The notes under the pieces: model-generated
Told to the model about the DNA's origin: nothing
Databases searched by the model: none
Seen by the model: only the letters and a program-made list of their open reading frames with translations
Shown here: one piece after another, positions 7,527 through 11,355 of the stretch
Numbering within the stretch: position 1 is the stretch's first letter
Layout: each line of letters begins with the position of its first letter
Translations under genes and position numbers: made by a program
From: Zoogloeaceae bacterium
GTDB taxonomy: Bacteria; Pseudomonadota; Gammaproteobacteria; Burkholderiales; Rhodocyclaceae
Direction of reading: 5' to 3'
Length of the DNA stretch: 11,355 nucleotides
Assembly: GCA_031273145.1 (NCBI GenBank)
Contig: JAISSL010000081.1
Coordinates: 1 to 11,355 of the forward strand

Positions 7527-8573
7527 ATGAATCCCGCCGCCATCAAGCCGAGCGACATCGTGCGTACTCTCGACCAGTACGTCATTGGACAGGACGAGGC
7601 CAAGCGCGTTCTGGCGGTGGCGGTACATACCCATTTTCGCCGTATCGGCATGAACCGGGGGGGCGAAAGGGTGCTGGACAAGAGCAACATTCTCATTGTT
7701 GGTCCTTCCGGGTGCGGCAAGACCCTGCTTTGCGAAACCCTGGCGCGGCAGATGTCGGTGCCCTTCGTCACGGCGGATGCCACTTCGCTGGCGCAGACCC
7801 GTTTCGTCGGCGACGAAATCGAGGCGATTCTGACCCGTCTTGTGGAACAGGCGGATGGCAATCTGGAAAAGGCCAGTCGCGGCATTGTGTTCATTGACGA
7901 AGTTGACAAGCTGAAGGCCGACACTTCGGGCGCGAGCCGCGCCACTTCCGGCGAGAGCGTGCAGCACGCCCTGCTGAAAATCATGGAAGGCTATCCCGTC
8001 CGTTTTGCCGACGGGCGAGTGATGGATACCGGCGGCATCCTGTTCATCTGCGGCGGCGCTTTCGTTGGGCTGGAACAGATCATGTCGCGCACCCACGGTT
8101 TTGGTTATATCGCTATGGGGGAGGGCGATGAGAACGACAAAAAGATTCTGGAACGCTTAAACAGCCGGGTAAAACCTACCGACCTCTTTGAATACGGCCT
8201 CATCCCAGAATTTACCGGACGGTTGCCCATCATTGCGCGGATCATGCCGCTCGATCGGGATATGCTGATTCGCATCATGGTGGAGCCGAAAAATGCCCTG
8301 TACCGGCAGTTCCGGGTACTTTTGGCGGAAGGGGGCGTGCAGCTTGAGATTGCCGCCGCCGTGTTCCGACAGATTGCCGACATTGCCCTGGAATACAAGA
8401 CTGGCGCGCGTTCCCTGCGCGGCATTTTTGAGGAACTCCTGACGCCGGTACTCTATGCCGTGCCGGACAAGCCGGAAGTCAAGGTGGTGCGTATCCGCTC
8501 CCTGTTCGATCCGCCGCAATTTCTGAAACAGCGGGAACCCGATGCACAAGCGCCTGCCGAGCCTCCGGCCTAG
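7527..8573 (+). CDS. clpX: ClpX-like AAA+ ATPase lacking the N-terminal zinc-binding domain
   Basis: ClpX is the hexameric unfoldase that feeds proteins to ClpP. This 348-residue homologue (E. coli ClpX has 424) begins directly at the AAA+ module with LDQYVIGQDEAKRVLAVAV (15-33), and the stop TAG at 7521 shows no zinc domain can be added in frame. ATPase parts are intact: Walker A GPSGCGKT at 59-66, Walker B VFIDEVDK at 121-128, Arg-finger region EFTGR at 228-232 and sensor-2 GAR at 293-295. Substrate parts differ: pore loop 1 reads RFVG (92-95) instead of GYVG, the RKH loop is shortened to about eleven residues without RKH, and the ClpP-contact IGF reads HGF (190-192). The C-terminal tail is Pro/Ala-rich. 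I infer an active ATPase, possibly a paralogue with its own substrates; partnership with ClpP is uncertain. It occupies the place where fabZ-lpxA-lpxB are usual. Confidence 0.9.
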   Translation: MNPAAIKPSDIVRTLDQYVIGQDEAKRVLAVAVHTHFRRIGMNRGGERVLDKSNILIVGPSGCGKTLLCETLARQMSVPFVTADATSLAQTRFVGDEIEAILTRLVEQADGNLEKASRGIVFIDEVDKLKADTSGASRATSGESVQHALLKIMEGYPVRFADGRVMDTGGILFICGGAFVGLEQIMSRTHGFGYIAMGEGDENDKKILERLNSRVKPTDLFEYGLIPEFTGRLPIIARIMPLDRDMLIRIMVEPKNALYRQFRVLLAEGGVQLEIAAAVFRQIADIALEYKTGARSLRGIFEELLTPVLYAVPDKPEVKVVRIRSLFDPPQFLKQREPDAQAPAEPPA

Positions 8574-8590
8574 CTTGCGATGTTTTGCAC

Positions 8591-9181
8591 ATGCCTTTCA
8601 ATCTGCCTATTTTTCTGACCTGGTTGCGCGTTGCGGCGATTCCGTTTCTGGTGGCGCTGTATTATTTGCCGCCCGGCTGGTTGTCCGTGCCTGAGCGCGA
8701 TTTGATCTCCGCGCTGGTTTTCGTGGCGGCAAGTCTCACTGACTGGGCGGATGGCTATCTGGCGCGAAGGCTGAACCAGACTTCGGCCTTCGGCGCTTTT
8801 CTCGACCCGGTGGCGGATAAACTGCTCGTTGCTGCCGCGCTCATCATTTTGGTTGACCAAGGACGCGCCGACGCAGTAGCCGCGATTGTCATCATCGGGC
8901 GGGAAATTACCATTTCCGCCCTGCGCGAATGGATGGCGAAGATTGGGGCGGCGCGTAACGTGGCGGTTTCCATGTTGGGCAAGGTAAAGACCGTCGCGCA
9001 AATGCTGGCGATTCCGCTCCTGCTTTATTACGCGCCGTTGCCGTTTGCGCCGGAAGGTTGGGGAATGCCGATCATTGGCAGTTTTCTGCTCTGGTTTGCC
9101 GCCATCATGACCCTCTGGTCTATGGGATATTACCTGTACAAAGCCTTGCCGGAGATTTCGACACAGGGGAGAGGCCATTGA
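8591..9181 (+). CDS. pgsA: CDP-diacylglycerol--glycerol-3-phosphate 3-phosphatidyltransferase
   Basis: PgsA joins CDP-diacylglycerol and glycerol 3-phosphate at the inner membrane to give phosphatidylglycerophosphate, the route to phosphatidylglycerol and cardiolipin. The 196-residue protein starts [19 protein letters not shown], the usual NxPxxLTxxR-like entry with a modified beginning. It carries the complete CDP-alcohol phosphotransferase motif: Asp51, Asp54-Gly55, Ala58-Arg59, Gly68, Asp72 and Asp76 with the expected spacing. Several membrane helices follow. ATG 8591 is preferred over TTG 8585, two codons earlier; neither has a clear Shine-Dalgarno. The gene ends in a three-base overlap with rpiA. 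Its substrate is the product of an active CdsA, which the CdsA-like protein in this window seems unable to make. Confidence 0.95.
   Translation: MPFNLPIFLTWLRVAAIPFLVALYYLPPGWLSVPERDLISALVFVAASLTDWADGYLARRLNQTSAFGAFLDPVADKLLVAAALIILVDQGRADAVAAIVIIGREITISALREWMAKIGAARNVAVSMLGKVKTVAQMLAIPLLLYYAPLPFAPEGWGMPIIGSFLLWFAAIMTLWSMGYYLYKALPEISTQGRGH
9165..9174 (+). promoter_or_regulatory. ribosome binding site for rpiA
   Basis: The purine run AGGGGAGAGG inside the end of pgsA lies just before TTG 9178-9180, which itself overlaps the pgsA stop TGA at 9179-9181. It selects this TTG as the rpiA start over in-frame codons further upstream inside pgsA. Confidence 0.65.
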
Positions 9182-9864
9182 ATCAGGCGCAACAAAAGCA
9201 GGACGCGGCAGAAGCGGCGGCGGATTATGTGGCGACGCATCTGGAACCCGGCGCAATCCTGGGAGTTGGCACCGGCTCGACCGTCAATTTTTTTATTGAC
9301 GCGCTGGCTCCCCTGAAAGAACAGTTGGGCGGCGCGGTGGCGAGTTCGGAAGCGACTCGGCAACGCCTTGCCGCGCTTGACATTCCCATTGTGGATTTGA
9401 ACGATGTCGGGCGTCTGGCGATCTACGTGGATGGGGCGGATGAAATTGACCCCGGCTTTGCCATGATCAAGGGCGGGGGCGGGGCGTTGACCCGGGAAAA
9501 AATCATTGCCGCCGCCTCCGATGTATTCGTGTGCATTGCGGATGCGGGCAAGCGGGTGGATCAGTTGGGGCGCTTTCCCCTGCCGGTGGAGGTGATTCCA
9601 ATGGCAAGGCGGCTGGTTGCCGGACAACTGGCGGCACTGGGCGGCGAGCCGGTTCTGCGGGAAGGCTTTGTGACGGACAACGGTCACTGCATTCTGGATG
9701 TCGCGGGGCTGGTGATTCATAAGCCGCGCGCGCTGGAAATCATCATCAACCAGATAACCGGCGTGGTTTGCAGCGGGTTGTTTGCCCTGCGGGGCGCGGA
9801 TGTCCTGCTTCTGGGAACGGAAGACGGGGTGATAACCTGTTTGCCTTTTGGCGCGTTGCCTTGA
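9178..9864 (+). CDS. rpiA: ribose-5-phosphate isomerase A
   Basis: RpiA interconverts ribose 5-phosphate and ribulose 5-phosphate in the cytosolic pentose phosphate pathway. From the TTG start the product has 228 residues, a normal length. Family motifs are complete: GTGST at 31-35 for phosphate binding, [13 protein letters not shown] with Asp85 and Asp88, Lys98 in [11 protein letters not shown], and Glu107. These match E. coli catalytic Asp81, Asp84, Lys94 and Glu103 with a constant offset of four. [21 protein letters not shown] and GVVCSGLFA follow in order. One small change is ADAGK in place of ADASK. The frame is open upstream to 9058, but that stretch is pgsA coding sequence in another frame. 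The gene overlaps pgsA by four bases and the next gene by one. Confidence 0.96.
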   Translation: MNQAQQKQDAAEAAADYVATHLEPGAILGVGTGSTVNFFIDALAPLKEQLGGAVASSEATRQRLAALDIPIVDLNDVGRLAIYVDGADEIDPGFAMIKGGGGALTREKIIAAASDVFVCIADAGKRVDQLGRFPLPVEVIPMARRLVAGQLAALGGEPVLREGFVTDNGHCILDVAGLVIHKPRALEIIINQITGVVCSGLFALRGADVLLLGTEDGVITCLPFGALP

Positions 9865-10700
9865 TGAACACGCCGTCTTCTTCCCTGCCCGCGTCGGAAA
9901 GAGCCTGGCAATGGTGGCAGGCGGCATGGGCGCTGTTTCTGCGAAGCCCGCGCGAATTTTTCTCGCTTGGTCTGCTTTATCTTGCGTTTAACGTGCTGGT
10001 GTTCATTTTTGCCCTGAAAAACTGGCGGCTGCCCGCCCTTTTGCTTTCTTCCTTCGTGCATCCCTTTGTGATTGCCTGGCTTGCCCGATATATCCGGGTC
10101 ATTCACCAGCCGGAAGAGCGCATACGCCCGCCCTCTGCCCTTTCCGCCGAACAAAAGGCATCCTGGCTGTGGCAGGTTTTGTGGCGTTTGCGGGATCAGC
10201 TTCCCGGTTTGTGGCGATTTTTCTGGCATCTGAATAGCGATTGCCGGTTATCCGCCGACCAGGTTCGCGTCTTGCTGAGAATCGGGATGATCGGATTTAG
10301 CCTGTTCTTTTTGGGAACCGCGCTGGAAGCGTGGTTGTTGCAGATGGGCGGCGCTCTGTGGGCGTTGTTGTTTGCGCTTCTGCTTTTGCTGGCGTGGGGA
10401 ATGGCCTTTTGGTGCGCGCCGTATCTGGTGGTTTGGGGACATCATGCCGCCCTGAAATCGCTGTTTTTCAGTTTTTTGACGGCCTGGTTCAACTGGCGTC
10501 CCATTTTGTGCGTCCTGTTCTTGTTGGTCTCCACGGTTATCGGCCCGCTTTTTTTCCTGTCCATTTTTCCGGGATGGTTTTTTCTGACTATCCTCTGCGT
10601 GTGCTGGCTGCCCGTGGTCGTGATGGTGTATTTTTGCCTGATTTACCAGATGGCGCTTGATTTCTTTCCTTTTCCAACGCCTGTCTCCGACTATGCCTGA
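9864..10700 (+). CDS. multi-spanning inner membrane protein, possibly BPSS1780-type family
   Basis: The product has 278 residues from ATG 9864, which overlaps the rpiA stop as TGATG. It starts with a polar, Trp-rich amphipathic segment (WQWWQAAWALFLRSP). Roughly six hydrophobic helices then appear at about 34-51, 55-75, 138-160, 163-190, 210-235 and 238-265, with a charged cytosolic-type loop at about 78-135 rich in Trp, Arg and Gln. The pattern of a Trp-rich N-terminus, a CAPYLVVW segment, then an Ala/Ser/Leu stretch and FNWRPIL before the last helices resembles the poorly characterised BPSS1780 family of betaproteobacterial membrane proteins. That assignment is from memory of the pattern. 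There is no catalytic motif, signal peptide or recognisable transporter signature. Tight packing between rpiA and nadD suggests co-expression but gives no function. Confidence 0.8.
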   Translation: MNTPSSSLPASERAWQWWQAAWALFLRSPREFFSLGLLYLAFNVLVFIFALKNWRLPALLLSSFVHPFVIAWLARYIRVIHQPEERIRPPSALSAEQKASWLWQVLWRLRDQLPGLWRFFWHLNSDCRLSADQVRVLLRIGMIGFSLFFLGTALEAWLLQMGGALWALLFALLLLLAWGMAFWCAPYLVVWGHHAALKSLFFSFLTAWFNWRPILCVLFLLVSTVIGPLFFLSIFPGWFFLTILCVCWLPVVVMVYFCLIYQMALDFFPFPTPVSDYA

Positions 10701-11355
10701 TGCCTTGTTGCCCCCGATTGGCCTGTTCGGCGGGATTTTCGATCCCGTGCATTATGGGCATTTGCGTCTGGCGGAAGAGGCGCGGGAAGCCCTGGGGCTA
10801 TCCAGAGTGCGCTGGTTGCCGGCGGGCTTGCCGACCCATCGGGAAAAGCCACAGGCTGAAAGTCGGCATCGGGTAGCGATGCTGAAAGGCGCGTTGGCGG
10901 AAAATGCCGCTTTTGAACTGGATGATACGCTGGCGGCGGATGACATTCCGGCCTATACGATAGATGCGTTAAACCATATACGCAGTCGGGAAGAGGCCGG
11001 ACAGCCGCTGATCTGGCTGATGGGCGCGGATGCGTTTGCGGGGTTTCATACCTGGCATCGCTGGCAGGAGATTCTTGCACAATGCCACATTGCGGTATTG
11101 AGCCGCCCACAAGCGTGTGGAGAAGGAAGCCAACCCTTGCCGGAAGTCTTGCGCCGCCTGGTGGCGGAAAAAGAGACGACGCGCCGGGAAGTTCTGGCGG
11201 AAACGCCGGGAGGACGGATTATTTTTGTGCCCATGCCGCCGCTCGCTATTGCGTCCTCTTTCATTCGGGCGCGATTGTCTGCCGGGGCGAGCGTTCGCTA
11301 CCTGTTGCCGGAATCGGCGCGCGAATATATTATCCGTCATAATCTGTACGCGCCT
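10693..11355 (+). CDS. nadD: nicotinate-nucleotide adenylyltransferase (3' end cut by window edge)
   Basis: NadD adenylates nicotinate mononucleotide to deamido-NAD in cytosolic NAD synthesis. From ATG 10693 the frame stays open for 221 codons to the last base of the window, without a stop. The nucleotidyltransferase signature GGIFDPVHYGHLR lies at 13-25, with the HxGH-type His20 and His23. The family motifs WLPAGLPTHR, MGADAFAGFHTWHRW and SSFIRARL (188-195, the ISSTxIR element with Ser for Thr) follow in order. The end, YIIRHNLYAP, is the usual NadD C-terminus, so only a few codons can be missing. The ATG overlaps the stop of the membrane-protein gene by eight bases, and there is no clear Shine-Dalgarno, which suits translation coupled to the gene before it. 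Confidence 0.95.
   Translation, partial: MPDALLPPIGLFGGIFDPVHYGHLRLAEEAREALGLSRVRWLPAGLPTHREKPQAESRHRVAMLKGALAENAAFELDDTLAADDIPAYTIDALNHIRSREEAGQPLIWLMGADAFAGFHTWHRWQEILAQCHIAVLSRPQACGEGSQPLPEVLRRLVAEKETTRREVLAETPGGRIIFVPMPPLAIASSFIRARLSAGASVRYLLPESAREYIIRHNLYAP

Noticed and set aside
7347..8096. 249-codon minus-strand frame across the end of lpxD and the start of the clpX-like gene
   Set aside because: Spans a gene junction antisense to both genes, with no recognisable motifs; the plus-strand genes carry intact family motifs.
9058..9177. 40-codon N-terminal extension of rpiA
   Set aside because: Overlaps pgsA in another frame and would make RpiA abnormally long; TTG 9178 has a strong ribosome site.
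9768..9863. N-terminal extension of the membrane protein into rpiA
   Set aside because: It is rpiA coding sequence in another frame; the TGATG overlap at 9862-9866 is a more natural start.

Overview
The window reads as a compact, all-plus-strand block of housekeeping and envelope genes from a Gram-negative bacterium, most likely a betaproteobacterium or close relative. Three things point that way: the order cdsA-dxr-rseP-bamA-skp-lpxD, the outer-membrane biogenesis genes themselves, and a membrane protein that resembles the betaproteobacterial BPSS1780 type. Gene boundaries are separated by at most about 30 bases or overlap, and I saw no convincing terminator, RNA gene, mobile element or CRISPR array. 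No stretch over 300 bases lacks a gene.

Layout. Bases 1-71 hold the tail of a gene entering from the left. Then come a CdsA-family protein (79-954), dxr for isoprenoid synthesis (951-2123), the site-2 protease rseP (2149-3543), bamA (3564-5861), the periplasmic chaperone skp (5892-6398) and lpxD of lipid A synthesis (6388-7497). In many proteobacteria fabZ-lpxA-lpxB follow lpxD. Here the order breaks: the next gene is a ClpX-like AAA+ ATPase without the zinc-binding domain (7527-8573). It is followed by pgsA (8591-9181), rpiA (9178-9864), a predicted six-helix membrane protein (9864-10700) and nadD (10693 to the window edge). The last four genes are close or overlapping and may be translationally coupled.

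How the genes fit together. BamA, Skp and RseP build and monitor the outer membrane, LpxD makes lipid A precursor, Dxr feeds the isoprenoid carrier lipid, and CdsA and PgsA are steps of phospholipid synthesis. RpiA and NadD are central metabolism.

Two points stand out. First, the CdsA-family protein is full length and in frame but has lost most of the family's conserved polar active-site residues (the Asp of WxxDxxAY, the Glu of GDLxES, the Lys of KD, the His of HGG, and the Arg and second Asp of LDRxD), so it looks like a pseudoenzyme. The 22 visible codons just upstream look like the C-terminal end of a second CdsA, which suggests a tandem pair of one possibly active and one dead copy. Second, the ClpX-like ATPase keeps its ATPase motifs but lacks the zinc domain and has changed substrate-, pore- and ClpP-contact loops. 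These two are the best candidates for undescribed biology; the rest is ordinary.
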